A DNA stretch of 64,000 bases from Pocillopora verrucosa. Taxonomy: Eukaryota; Cnidaria; Anthozoa; Scleractinia; Pocilloporidae. Location of the stretch: assembly GCF_036669915.1 (NCBI RefSeq), contig NC_089320.1:22427948-22491947 (forward strand). Reading direction: 5' to 3'. Below the pieces are notes generated by a model that had not been told where the DNA came from, searched no databases, and saw only the letters and a program-made list of their open reading frames with translations. Both the position numbers and the translations under genes were made by a program. Positions 33,481 to 45,197 of this stretch are shown piece by piece (within the stretch, counting starts at the first letter, position 1; each line of letters opens with the position of its first letter).

Positions 33481-35144
33481 ATGCTGATTCCATTTGCCAT
33501 GGCATTCCAGGAACACGCTATAGCAAATGAGTCTGCGGTTGTCACATTCAACGTCACAAAAAGCCGCAGCTTTTCAACGGAGAGCTTCTCGTTTAAAGTT
33601 TTTAAACTGTTTTGTTATTCGCTTGTCTTTGTCTTGGGCGTCTTGGGAAATGTTCTGGTTTTCCGAATGGTCATGAAAAGAAGAAAACTGCGAACTGTTA
33701 GTAACCTTTTCATTTGTAATCTTGCCGCAGCCGACATCGCTGTCCTCACTGTGAATCTTCCATTTCGCTTGGCATATCAAGAAAATTCTTACATTTGGCC
33801 TTTTGGTGCCGTGTTATGTAAGACAATACCGACGTTAGCTTACGTTTTTATTACCGCTTCATCGATGACTTTGGTTCTTATGACTATAGACCAATATCGA
33901 GCTATAGTCAAACCTCTGGGTAGAAGATTTACCGTAAAAACCACCAAATTTGCCATTATGTTAATCTGGACTTTTTCTGTCCTCGTTGCTCTTCCGTTCA
34001 ATTTTGCGCTTAGGGTGGTGAAACGACGGGACAGTCAGCCGGTTTGCACAGACGCCTGGCCCAGCGACAAGTTTGAGCAATTCTACTTTTTGAGCCTATT
34101 TGTGGTGCAGTTTGTTATACCCATGACAATAATTATGTGCTGCTATACTCTCATATGCGGCCATCTTAACTCGAAAACGAGACTAGACCACCTTACATGC
34201 ACGTCAACTAGGCAACGCTCAGATCGAAACAAAAAGGTAAGACCAGCCATTTTGAAACTAAGACTTTTTAAAATATTCTGGTTTATCTTTGCAATTGTAG
34301 GAGATTTGTAAAAATTTTGTTAACCACCATCTCGATCATTCTCAGCCAGTTATCTTATGAAAGAGAAATGGGTCATCAAAGTTAGCTTTTATTTCCAGCA
34401 TTTCAAACAAAGATGTCGAAGTAACCGTGATACGTACCCTTAATTGACTGCAATTGTATTGTTTCGTTTTTCGACTTATTTGACCTTAAAGGCACTGGTT
34501 ATTCTATTGATAAAGCTGGCAAGTCTACTCCAATATTGGTGTTGAAATAAAGAGTAGGCTTTAATGAGCCGACATCTGGATCAAGAGAGTTACTATTAAT
34601 AGTCACTCAAACCGATAGAGCACGGTGCCCGAATCGCAGAACATTTAGGACTGAGAGCTAATATTCTACAGATTTTCCATAAAAAAAAAATACACAGACG
34701 TTGCGTTTAAAATAATAACCTCGTGAAAAACTATTACACTAAAGACTAATTTTTTTTCTATAGGTGATTAAAATGTTGGTGGTAATAGCAGCTGTGTATG
34801 CTCTTTTCACTTTGCCGTATCACGTAACGTGGCTGTTAAGTATGTTTGGTTATCCGAACTCCGTTGCAAAGAAACTTTGCGTTCTGTTAGTAATAGCAAC
34901 CAGTGCCGCTCATCCAATCATTTACGGAACGCTGAACCAAGAATTCAACAAAGGATTCAAAGCGTTTTTCAGATGTTTGAGGCAAAAAGAGAATGACGAG
35001 TATCGGCTGGACAGTACAATAGCCACCAGGAGATTGATTGGAACAACCATACGCACTGATCACGTGAAATGGCGAGATATTCACAAAAGAAAACAAACAG
35101 AGGAGGATGAAGAAGTTGAGAAACAACTTGTAACTTGCGTATGA
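33481..35144 (+). CDS. Class A GPCR with non-canonical activation motifs, two exons
   Basis: Exons are 33481-34236 and 34764-35144, joined in phase after a GTAAGA donor, giving 378 residues. ATG at 33481 is the first in frame; M7 is an alternative. The N-terminus has sequons N16 and N24. Seven hydrophobic helices are present: N57 (position 1.50) in GVLGNVLV, D85 (2.50) in NLAAAD, C113 (3.25) paired with a Cys in loop 2 (QPVCTDAW). The layout and WPFG resemble peptide receptors of the rhodopsin family. Three usual switches are changed: DRY is DQY (137-139), CWxP is FTLP, NPxxY is HPIIY. The intron falls in intracellular loop 3. The C-tail is charged (EEDEEVEKQ). Ligand is unknown. The open frame, sequons and splice sites argue against a pseudogene. 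Confidence 0.9.
34237..34763 (+). other. Intron of the first GPCR gene
   Basis: A 527-base GT-AG intron with a good polypyrimidine tract before the acceptor. It has nothing recognisable inside. Confidence 0.85.
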
Positions 35145-37110
35145 GAGTTGTGGGAAACAGAGAAAGGACGCAGTAAAATAATCCCTACCGTCCGAGGAGA
35201 GAGATAGAGGAAAATCAATAAAACGAACAAAAAAATAGGTGCGCTCCCTAAAAAAAACTCTCAAGTACGTAGGGGAGTATTTAACAAACGATAAGATATG
35301 AACTGTCCTGAAAGAACCCACTGGCATACAGTCTTTTGCGCGCGGAGGCCATTGTAATATTGAATTAAACTGCAACCTATAGTGTCCATAGTTTGACGAT
35401 CATGATCATAGTTAATATGATAAGAAAGGAAATTGTAAACAAACGACTAAAAGAAAAAGATAAGAGCTGAGTTTTGCTACGAAACGAGAAATTTAAATCA
35501 AAAACAGTTTTTACCATAAGAAGACGCTGTCGAAAGCATTAACTCGAGCCCGCTTGAGGAGTATACAAGGAATGAGGAGGCTAGTTCTTTTCTTGAGAGC
35601 GTGCGCGTAGGTATTGGCGCCATTTGAGGGGTAAAGGGAGTGCCAGTTACTGACTGCCTTTGCACTGGTAGATGAAATGACAAATGATAGGGATTATGGG
35701 ACCTAATTAAAAAAACTAAAAATAATAATGTACTCAATTTGAGAAAAAGCCTGATATGTTTTATAATCATAAGTTCACATAAATGCAAAGATTATGTGTA
35801 TCTTTACTTTGAGGAGAACCACTTGTTAGGAGCTAATTGCTTGGAACCTCTATACGTGCTGTACGCTTGAGTATGTCAATGAATCAAAAGCTTTTTTTAA
35901 GCCAACACAGTATTCATATCTCTCGATGGCAGCCTCGAGCTCACCATGAACAATTACCACTATACCTTGTACTGTATCCCAGCTGGTCATTATGTTTTGA
36001 TATTATGAGCATTGTTGATAATTCAGTTAGGAGTACACTGTAAAGAAGATTGTCTTGCTAGTTGTAACAAACTACTCTAAAATTCATTTCCAGTATGCAA
36101 TACTAGTTTTGAATCACCAAAATTAATCAATATTCCTTTCATATTGTGTTATAATGTTTTTTTGTTCTGATCACAAAAACACGTTTCACCTCCTATTTCA
36201 CTATCCAAATCAATTTCGCAAAATAGTAATTTGAAAGCAATTACTCCGGCTTTTCACCCAGCGGTAATGATGAAGCCATTCTCTTGTCATGGCATGGCAT
36301 GAACAAGGTCACATTGTCACCGCAGGGTGAAAATAGTCGATTTCGCAGAATAGAAACTCTTCTTAAATGACTACTTTGCGAAACGAATTAAAATCCTCCT
36401 TAACGATTAAGATTTACTCCAAAATCCTTATGGAAGTTATCTTTACTTTAGTAGATAATATGCCGCATTATTCCTTTAGTTTCGCCATATTTCGCTTGGT
36501 TTCTTTTCGTTTCGCAAAATAGAATTTGCCTTCCCTTTCGACATCGTGGAAACAGGATTCTACTTCGAGAAACGAGGACGACGGTATGATCTCGTCCCCA
36601 GTTTCCACGGTCTACGCAAGGAACGCCTGGAACCATGACCCCACTTTTGGCGACGAAACACGAAAAAAAAAAAACAGCCTGCAGCTTAAGACTCTCGCCG
36701 CTTGCGGCAAGACTCGAGTCTTGGCTCATTGAACTTCTTGACTTGTCATGTCCTTAGCTCCATGATCGTTTCCCGTCTCTGTTCACGGCACATTAGAATT
36801 ATAAGATGCTATTTGTAAGATGAGTACGAGGAATCCATTAAATGGTGTCTCCCGAACTGTTTTTTATAAACCCTAGGTCCTTCATTAAGCTGAGTTTTGA
36901 TGTAAATTTGCGACAGTTACTCCTGATATATTTGATGATGCCGATGTAGCACTTGAGATTACAAAGCCTACAGTTGAAAATTGCATTTTTGGCCTAGATA
37001 GTTAGATGTCAATAGCTTTACTTTTAGCTAATATGCCTTAATTTGACTTATCTATCACATACTGAAAGCTGATGTACATCTAGGAGTCAAGTCTATGACT
37101 TAGAGTAATG
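35145..37110. other. Intergenic region between first GPCR and coiled-coil protein A
   Basis: AATAAA at 35217-35222 is the likely GPCR polyadenylation signal. An imperfect inverted repeat, TTTTCACCCAGCGGT (36252-36266) and ACCGCAGGGTGAAAA (36319-36333), and three copies of a TTTCGCAAAATAG-like word (about 36213, 36338 and 36510) suggest a decayed repeat at 36200-36700. No gene was found. Confidence 0.4.
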
Positions 37111-38697
37111 TCATACAGCGTCGTCCCGTCCGCCGCATCGCAAGTATCTACAGTCAGATATGTCCCACGCTAATTTGCTTAAAACCTGTTCTTTCAAGGC
37201 TTTTTCTTTGTCGATTTTAGAAGTCTCCTTCGCAGCTTTCCCGAGCAATTTTGGATTATCTTTGTGCCTTCTCACTATTCCTACTCTTTGGTTTCCTTCA
37301 CTATTGTTATTCGCATCGTTATGTGAACTCTCCGATCCAGCTCGTTGCAGGTATGGCGAAATGACACCAGAACTCTGTCGACGCGGGACTTTCAATGAGT
37401 CCTTTGCATCACCGAAGTGTTGCAAAGAGAGCCTCCTCATTTTGTCAGCTGCAGTTTTTATTTCAAGCTGCCTTATCATAACTTGCTCGGCTACTTTCTC
37501 TTCTTTCTCTGAGAGAGTAGAATCTTCGTTGCCCGAAGTTAAGCCTGTGGTTAAAGAAGCACTCCGATTTTTCCTTATGCAACTCGTGACACTTTTCGAT
37601 GTGTTTTCGTTTTCGAATGCATTCCGCTTCGGCTTGGACTCAGCATCAAGTCGAAGAGCACTAGGACTGTCCGCTTGTAAATACTTCCTCGAGGAGCCAA
37701 GCACTGGCGTTCTGCACTTTCTTAAATCAATTTGAAGTCCATGAATACTGCTATCGCTACAACTTCTACTACTGTGCGGTCGCTGAGGAAGAAGAAGAAC
37801 AGGGCTCGTGACACCGTGTGTGGTGGTGGTTTTCGTTTCAGACGAGTCAGGCACAGATAAGTTGGATTCCAAACCGCTAGATTCTCCAGGCTCTGGTTTT
37901 GAAACGTTTAAAGGGGAATCAGTAAAACACCTTCCTATTTCATTATGGTGGAAGTCATTGTCAGTGCAACTATATCGTCTTCTGGACAAACCCGTAGATT
38001 TCGTTTGCAAGTCTAAGGTAGCAGATTTCTCTAAGTAAGTTGTTAGTTTGGCGTTTTCTTGGCCACTTGCGTCCACTTTCCTTTGGAGTAACTGGTCAGT
38101 GGTCGTCTCTGAATCTTTCTCCTGACACTTTCTCAGGGCAAAGTCCACAGAAATGCCTTCTTCAGCCCCTGAAACTGACTGCACATAATTTTCTCCTAAC
38201 GTAAAAAGATCTGCTGCCTTGTGTTCGGCAATATTTGTGACAATTGCCACAGAATGTCTTCTCTTCCTCGCTTTCTGAATCGCTGGTAAAGCACTAAGTG
38301 AAGTGCTCTCATCTCTTGCAACTTTGTCTTCGAGTTTTGACGAGACGCAAACACGAACTACTTGTCCTGGGTTGAACTCTTCCACTGCGATAGATTTTCG
38401 TCTCAAAGCGGTTATGGTTCGTTCCACGCCAGATGCTGTTATCTTGTTTTTCTCTCCCTCGTTGGTCTCGCAAACATTAACATCTACAAACTTTGACTTG
38501 TCTTCGCTTTTGTAAAACGATCGTGAATATTTCTCTCGTCGTATCTCGTACAGTTTCTGGCGAATGATTCGCTCTTCTTTCTCCATAACTTTCAATTTTG
38601 TGCCCAACATTTTGTCTTCGACGTCGTTCTTTCGTCTGGCAAAATTTGACGATTTTTCAAGCTTCAGAAAACGAAATGTCTTTCGGTTATAACTCAT
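37111..38697 (-). CDS. Intronless coiled-coil protein A with five RRxS sites
   Basis: A single 528-residue frame opens with ATG at 38697. I do not recognise a family. It has a short predicted coiled coil at about 34-58 (EKEERIIRQKLYEIRR), a second helical stretch at about 396-420, and a long polar, Ser/Thr-rich and probably disordered body. Five sites fit the basophilic-kinase (PKA-type) consensus: RRKS (99-102), RRHS (146-149), RRYS (240-243), RRLS (421-424) and RRQS (439-442). There is no signal peptide or membrane segment, so it is expected to be cytosolic or nuclear. Length, base composition and even coding quality across 1.6 kb argue for a real gene. Its nearest neighbour is the GPCR 2 kb to the left; the next gene to the right is 6.5 kb away. 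A similar protein is at 56508-57668. Confidence 0.75.
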   Translation of the reverse strand: MSYNRKTFRFLKLEKSSNFARRKNDVEDKMLGTKLKVMEKEERIIRQKLYEIRREKYSRSFYKSEDKSKFVDVNVCETNEGEKNKITASGVERTITALRRKSIAVEEFNPGQVVRVCVSSKLEDKVARDESTSLSALPAIQKARKRRHSVAIVTNIAEHKAADLFTLGENYVQSVSGAEEGISVDFALRKCQEKDSETTTDQLLQRKVDASGQENAKLTTYLEKSATLDLQTKSTGLSRRRYSCTDNDFHHNEIGRCFTDSPLNVSKPEPGESSGLESNLSVPDSSETKTTTTHGVTSPVLLLPQRPHSSRSCSDSSIHGLQIDLRKCRTPVLGSSRKYLQADSPSALRLDAESKPKRNAFENENTSKSVTSCIRKNRSASLTTGLTSGNEDSTLSEKEEKVAEQVMIRQLEIKTAADKMRRLSLQHFGDAKDSLKVPRRQSSGVISPYLQRAGSESSHNDANNNSEGNQRVGIVRRHKDNPKLLGKAAKETSKIDKEKALKEQVLSKLAWDISDCRYLRCGGRDDAV

Positions 38698-41600
38698 GAT
38701 CTTAACTCTCCCTCAGGATTCTGAACGGGACACGATAAACAAAGTAATTAAAATCGTGACAATGCGGCTTCTGAAGCTTATATCCATAACTTTGTTAATC
38801 TTTAAATCGATGAAATTGTCCTCAGTGGATCTTACGCTTGTCTCAAGGGTCTTAACAAATAAAACTTTGTTTGTTTAAGGGTGCAATAATAGAAACCAAC
38901 GTGATCACCCTTTCCTTTATCATCAAAAAGTCATCAGAAATTTTAGCACTTCCATAAACGACGTTTTGTATTTCTGCGTCTCAATCGAAGCCGAGAAACA
39001 ATTGATTTGCCACATCGAGTACATTTTGCTTTTCACTTGCTCAAATAATCAAATATGACTTTTCGTGAAGATCTATTGAACACAAGTGTTTTAAGAGCAT
39101 TTGTTTCATTCTTAATGACTTGAGCAGTTGCTTTTGGTCAGGTGAAATGGAGTTCTAGTGTTTCATGAAATAGAAAAACATCTGAACAAACGAGTTAGCG
39201 GCATCTTTTTTAGTCTTTAGATATGAACAATAAAACTATTGCTTGAATTAAGATATCGAATACGGCAACACCCACCATGGATGATGGCCAATTCTTCCAT
39301 AAACAAAGTTCTTTACTGCTCAAGCTATTGTAGTCTACTCTTTCTGTCCAGTCTTCACATCCTAGCTAGGACTTTGATCCTATCTATTCGTGGTTCTTTT
39401 CGAACTTTGATCTTTTCATTGCATTGTTATGGATAACAGAAAGATTCAGTTACAATGAATTTGCAAGAGAGCCGGTCACGAGCGAACAGCAAACTGAGCC
39501 AGCCATCTCTGTCGGCTGAGTTTGAGAAAGATTTGAACAAAGTTTTACACACGTGTTTTTTAGGTGACACGTTATTGCGTGATAGAGGAGGTTGGGTGAC
39601 GTTATTGAGATGTACAGCAAGTTCATAATTTAAGTTTCTATAATTGAGCGACTTTAATTGCCTATTGTCTTCAACAAATTATAAAGCATCGCATGCTGGC
39701 TTTGCCAGCTAAATACTTTGGTACGTACAGTCGATGTTAATCGAGCAGTACATAGATTCACGGATATGGAAACTGCTGAAAGGACCTCTGGCTATCAAAG
39801 CTTTTATACGGAAAATGTTAGGTCGGTCGTCGCGCTCGACTGGTGAAGGACAACTTTAAATTATTTTGAGAGACATACCAGAAAGAAACTAAATATTCGG
39901 GTTTAGCGCCGGAATCTCAGCCCTTCCCAATTCCAAGAGAAGTTTTTAGCTTCGTTTCACCAAATAACCCTCGTTACGCACTCTACCGTTCGAACCTCTC
40001 GGCTGAATGATGTGCAGGATTTATTCATGGTCTAATCAGTTAATAGATTCTCAGCTATTTCTTTGTGCCTTTCAAGTGGAAGGGAGAGTCCACTTTTCAG
40101 GTTCAGGCCATGTTATGTATAATACATGCTGTGTATGAGTTAAAAGTTTACTTTATCAGAGTAATTTTAGACTGAACGAAAGATTGAAGGAATATCTTTT
40201 TCTAGAAAAGAAGCATTTATAGCTATTTCAAATGGAATCTCGTTATATGTTTCGTTCGACGACGAATTTCCACGAGAATCGAAACTGCCAAAGGGAGACC
40301 GGTGGTAAAATGAAGGCTATCATGTTTATGTGTCAGTGGAAGAGTAAGCGTCGGAGATGCACATGCTTTGCTCTAATTTGCGTTCGACCCTACATCGGTT
40401 TACGCATACTTTTGTTTCGCTAAATGAAGGAATAGATAAAGCAGAGAATAAGAATGAGATAGAGCTATCTTGTAACATTGAAATTTCGCAACTCATTAAT
40501 TTCTCAGCCTGTTTGGTAAAACGGAGCGAAATAATATACGGCTGAGATAGTAATGGAGGAGAAAAAAAGCGAGGAAAGAGAAGAAGGCGCGCAAACGCCT
40601 TGAGCAGACTAAGAGTTTGTTTGTCTTCTTTTATTTTATTGTTGGTTTCATTTTCTTTTCCTCTCTTATTTTGTTTTGAAAATTACGAAATCAAATTATT
40701 TAAATGTCTATGAGTTACCTGAACACACAGGCTAACTGACATAAAAGTTAACGACATTTTAGATTGCCTCTAAATGTGTGAAATTTAGCTTAACGAACAA
40801 TACGAACAGAGATTTGTGTAACAAGCCTTTAAATTTACCATTTTGAACCGTCACTACACTGCAGGAGAAAGGGGCCTTTAAGCTGCTTTTGTTTTTATTA
40901 TTGATAACGGTTCTTGGAACTGAAATCACGAGATTCAGGGCGCAAGGCGTAAGCCAATATCCTGGATTAGCGAAAATTTAATAACTAGATATAGTGGAGG
41001 AAAGTATTAACAGTATTACTCAAAACCATACTTTGCATAATTACCCCCTCAAAGATTTTTATGATTCAAAGTTCTTTGCGACAGACATTTTATTACCCGC
41101 GTTATTTTGGTTGTGATATACTCGCCTCTCCTACATCTCGGCTCTAAACTCCTCTTTTCAAATTAGTTAGTGAAATTTTGGAAAAATAAGGAAGTTAATG
41201 ACGAGCTTTTGAGACAGGCTATATATACCATACGATAGCTGCCATGCAATGGGAGTTTTGAGACGGTTGCATGAACAGCCCAAAAAAGCCTTCGCAATCA
41301 AAAAAGCCTCTTAATACGATTTAAGAAAAGTGGCTTAGTGGACAAGTGGTGTGAAAATAAAAAAAATAAATTAAAAAAAAACTGGGCCGGATTTTTATCT
41401 TGTTGTTCTTAGCCCACGAGAATTTGACCTCAATGGATTATAAATCTCTGAGGCTAACCGAGCGAAAATTAACAAAAAATTGATGAAAACAGGAAAATAA
41501 AAGAAGAAAAGTTATCAGACGAACTGAACAAACAACTAAATCAATTATTAATCAATTAATCATTGAGTCATAATTTAATTTATTAATACAATAATCCCAC

Positions 41601-44600
41601 TTCAATACAATAAACACCGACCTCCTCAGTCACTCGTCACGACAGAATTAGAGCTCTGAAGAATGTTGAAAACAAGGTCTCATGATGACTTGTGCACGAC
41701 CTCCTGATTGACGTCATAAAACTGCACAAAACATCACGTGGGGATCACGGACGGGAAGAGTAGGTAAAGAGCAACAGAGAGCTCGAGACAGTGGGCATGG
41801 CGGTTGCTGAGTGGGAATATTCCACCTTTTTAAGCTGTATAGGTATCTGCAAGAAAAAAATTGGTAGATCTCACTACAAAGTGTATGGTCTGGGAGCGGT
41901 TTTAACGGGTCTATAAATGGATGTAAATTTTGACCATTTATGGTCGTGTGATGCTAATTGGGGTGTGGTTTCAAGGGAACAAGATAATGATGCGTAAAAG
42001 AATGTCTTTCTAAATCCAAATGAATGATGGCAAAAGAGTAGCGAGGTTATACAATTTGCGTTGAGTTTAAAAAAGGAGGAAGAAACCCATCTCGTTGTAA
42101 TGGAAAAGAAAAACTCAGGTATTTTCCCTAATAAAACAACTTTTATGTCACAAAATGGCGTCGGAAAACTATCACGGAAGAATCCCTCGAGGAATATTCA
42201 ATCGATCCCTCTTAATGAGGCAATGAAACTGATAAAATGTTAGGCTACGAAGGGGCTAGCGTTAGCGGAATTCGAAAAGAAAACGAAAGATGGACAAAAC
42301 TTTGAAAATGCCAGCCCATCAACGTCCCATGGAGTAATTAATATTTGTCTTTCTTGCGACGTAAAGCTGTTTATAATCCTTACCTAAGAATCACGATAAA
42401 TCCCATGAGCTACTGACACGGTCATTCTTGGGGAGTTTCATCTATTGATCTACTCACACACATGCAACAATCATAACCAACTTCAGGGGCTCCTTCCAAA
42501 ACAGAGTTAAAACTAAAGTATTTGTGCTCGAGGTGGCAGCTCCTTCATATCGCGTCCTGGCTTTTGCATGTACTCCGTTCCAAATAAGATCGGATTTATT
42601 TTTAAAAAAAGTTGATTAACCCATTAGTGTGAGCTTGTGAGATTCTTAAATCTTCTTCTGGCCCCCTCTGCGCAGTCAATAAGAAAGTAATCAATAATAG
42701 ACCATAAAATGCCGAAAGGTCTAACGACGTCGGGAAAATCTATTAGAAGTATTTATAGACTAATTAGAACAAAAAATGCTATCTTTGTGCTGAAATAATC
42801 CGTCAGTTGACCGTTTTACAAGCTTGGTGAAAACAAAATGGACAAGACAGCATGAAGCAAGCTCGGGGAAGGTATTACCGTAGTGCAGATTAAAGCCAGC
42901 CTAAGGCCCTTATGAGCCGGAAGCTAAGATTACAGTTACAGTTGCTTTTATAAATATAAATTACTGAACAGATTGTTAGTGAGTTTAGCCTAAGATGATT
43001 GAAATATGAATTCTTGACACAGCATTGTAATGATATAAGTTAAGGGAAGATTTGGGATCAAATCAAAAGATTCAAATGCAGGTGCGATTTAACGAGGCTC
43101 ATCGAGGATTCATCGAAATCTTAATACTGTTGTGCCGAAAAATTTTGATTGCGATCTCAGTTCACAGAACCGTAATGTTTACCGGGTCTGTACTCAAAGG
43201 AGTGCTCGCTAAACGAATTGTTCGACTAAAGCTTTCTAAGCAGACCCAGCCTTCATGGCACCGAGTAATGCAAAGAATTGTAACTCTGAAATCAAGGATA
43301 TCTGACGTAGAAAAAGGAGCTTTCACAGTGACGAAGGAAAATATTCTTTAGCCATTAATCGAGTGTGTTGTTCGCCGCAGACTAATCCATGTCTCGAAGG
43401 AAATGATTACTCTCAGAAAAGGAACATTTGAGCATAAAAGACTCATTCAATAACTTCTGACCATTGTCAACAACATTTTCTGCGTTGTTAATGATATAAA
43501 AAGGTGTAAATTAAAAATAAGTAATAATTCTTATGGCTAAAGTAAACTTTACTTTACACGATTTCTCCCAGAAGGTAAATTTGCCACTTTCATAATTATG
43601 TTACAGTTAAGATCAAGGGAACGATTTTGTCATCAAGTTTGGGGTCCGCATCAGTTCTATAACTCTATATTATCCTACGAGAACTAATCTTGTGACGTTA
43701 TGCCGATCACAAGTTACATTCTACTTAAGCAATGATGGGCATTAGTCTCACACTGTATCATTTTCAAGCAATCTTTTAACCCTAATCCAACCCCTTAGGA
43801 AATTCAGATTATTTCTAAATGTTTACTTTGTATAAGATTTATTTCAGGAAACATTTAATCGACTGTCTACGAAGCGAAGAAGTTTGCCGAAGAACGAATC
43901 GAAAAACGGTAGGTTACAACCAATTCACAAAGAAGGGTATTGTGCTTTTGCAACATACTGAGATACTAAAAATTTTGAGAATCTGTAATTTTCCGTTTAT
44001 CAAGGTCCCATTTACCTGTGAGAAAAGGGTTTTTGTTTTCTCTGCATTGTTCAAACAAATGACAAGAAACATCTGCTTGTTTCATCGTATTTACCAGTAC
44101 CGACCAACCGCGCAAGTTTACTCATGGAGCACGCAATGTTATCTAAGCCACTTGTGCTCTGCAATAATATTTTGAAAGCGGACTAAATGGAGAGAGCGTG
44201 TTGAAAAGAGGTTTTTGCAAGGGTAAATCGACCCCGTCAACAATTTGGCACTTTATTTTACACGCGCCAGACCATTACATTGTCTATTATCACTCGAAAG
44301 GACAGCGTATAACCCCAAAATTAATAACCTCAATCGTTACTTTCGCCGACAACAACAATACCGCCGGAGGCAATCACGACAGACCAGGACTAATTGAGCA
44401 CAAAATTTGAACCACATCAGTATGTTTTGGATTCATTTTCCTGTAAAAAAATAATCACAGGTGGCTCTGAACGTGAACAAAGGTCTAAGCAAGTGAGATG
44501 TTTGATCAAAGATCTTCTGTAAAGGGACTGTACCTTCGCGCCAAAGATCACATGGAAAAACGTTTAGAAAAACTGTACCCGCTAAATAGCGCAGCCTAGC

Positions 44601-45197
44601 GGGTAATCAGGAAAAAATGACTAGAATAGCAAAGAAATGATTTCATTTCTGTTTGCTGCAATAAGCGTCTAGAATAATAAAATCCAATACTTACAGGAAA
44701 AGACTCTGTAGGTGAATAACAAATTTTGGGTTTCCAGCGGTTATTTTAGCGGGATAACAGCTTGTTCACAAGTGTTGTTTTCAAATTATCGCTTAGCCGG
44801 TTGTCTGACATCGCGGGACAGTATTTCGTCAATTTTCGTGGAAGGTTCTGGTTAGTCGATATTTTTTAGCTAATTACACTAAACACCGGAAACTTCACGC
44901 TGAAGGACTTGCTCGATGATTGGATAAAAGCCGTGCGATAACAAGCTCATATTCCCACGCTCCCGTGGTGGATAAGTCGGCGCGTTTGATGGCGGCTATG
45001 TGGCTCGTCACAGGAGCATACTCTGGTATTTCCGAGGAGAGTGATGACTGTGGTATATAATAAATCTAATTATCACTGTTAATTGATATAATCGACAGAT
45101 AGCCTCCATCATAAATTACACATCTTGTAAAGTCGTTTTCACTCCAGACTCAACTATCTGTGCAGCTTTACAAGACAAATCACAGTTTTAAACTGTC
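38698..45197. other. Gene-poor region upstream of the T-box gene
   Basis: About 6.5 kb with no coding stretch I can support. Frames longer than 60 codons exist but lack domains and are not splice-linked. TATATAA at 45054-45060 is a possible TATA box about 140 bases before the T-box start. The length next to a developmental transcription factor makes it a candidate regulatory domain, which is inference from position only. Confidence 0.4.

Noticed and set aside
36200-36700. Possible transposon from repeated TTTCGCAAAATAG-like words and an imperfect inverted repeat
   Set aside because: Boundaries and target duplications could not be defined, so it is only mentioned in the intergenic entry.
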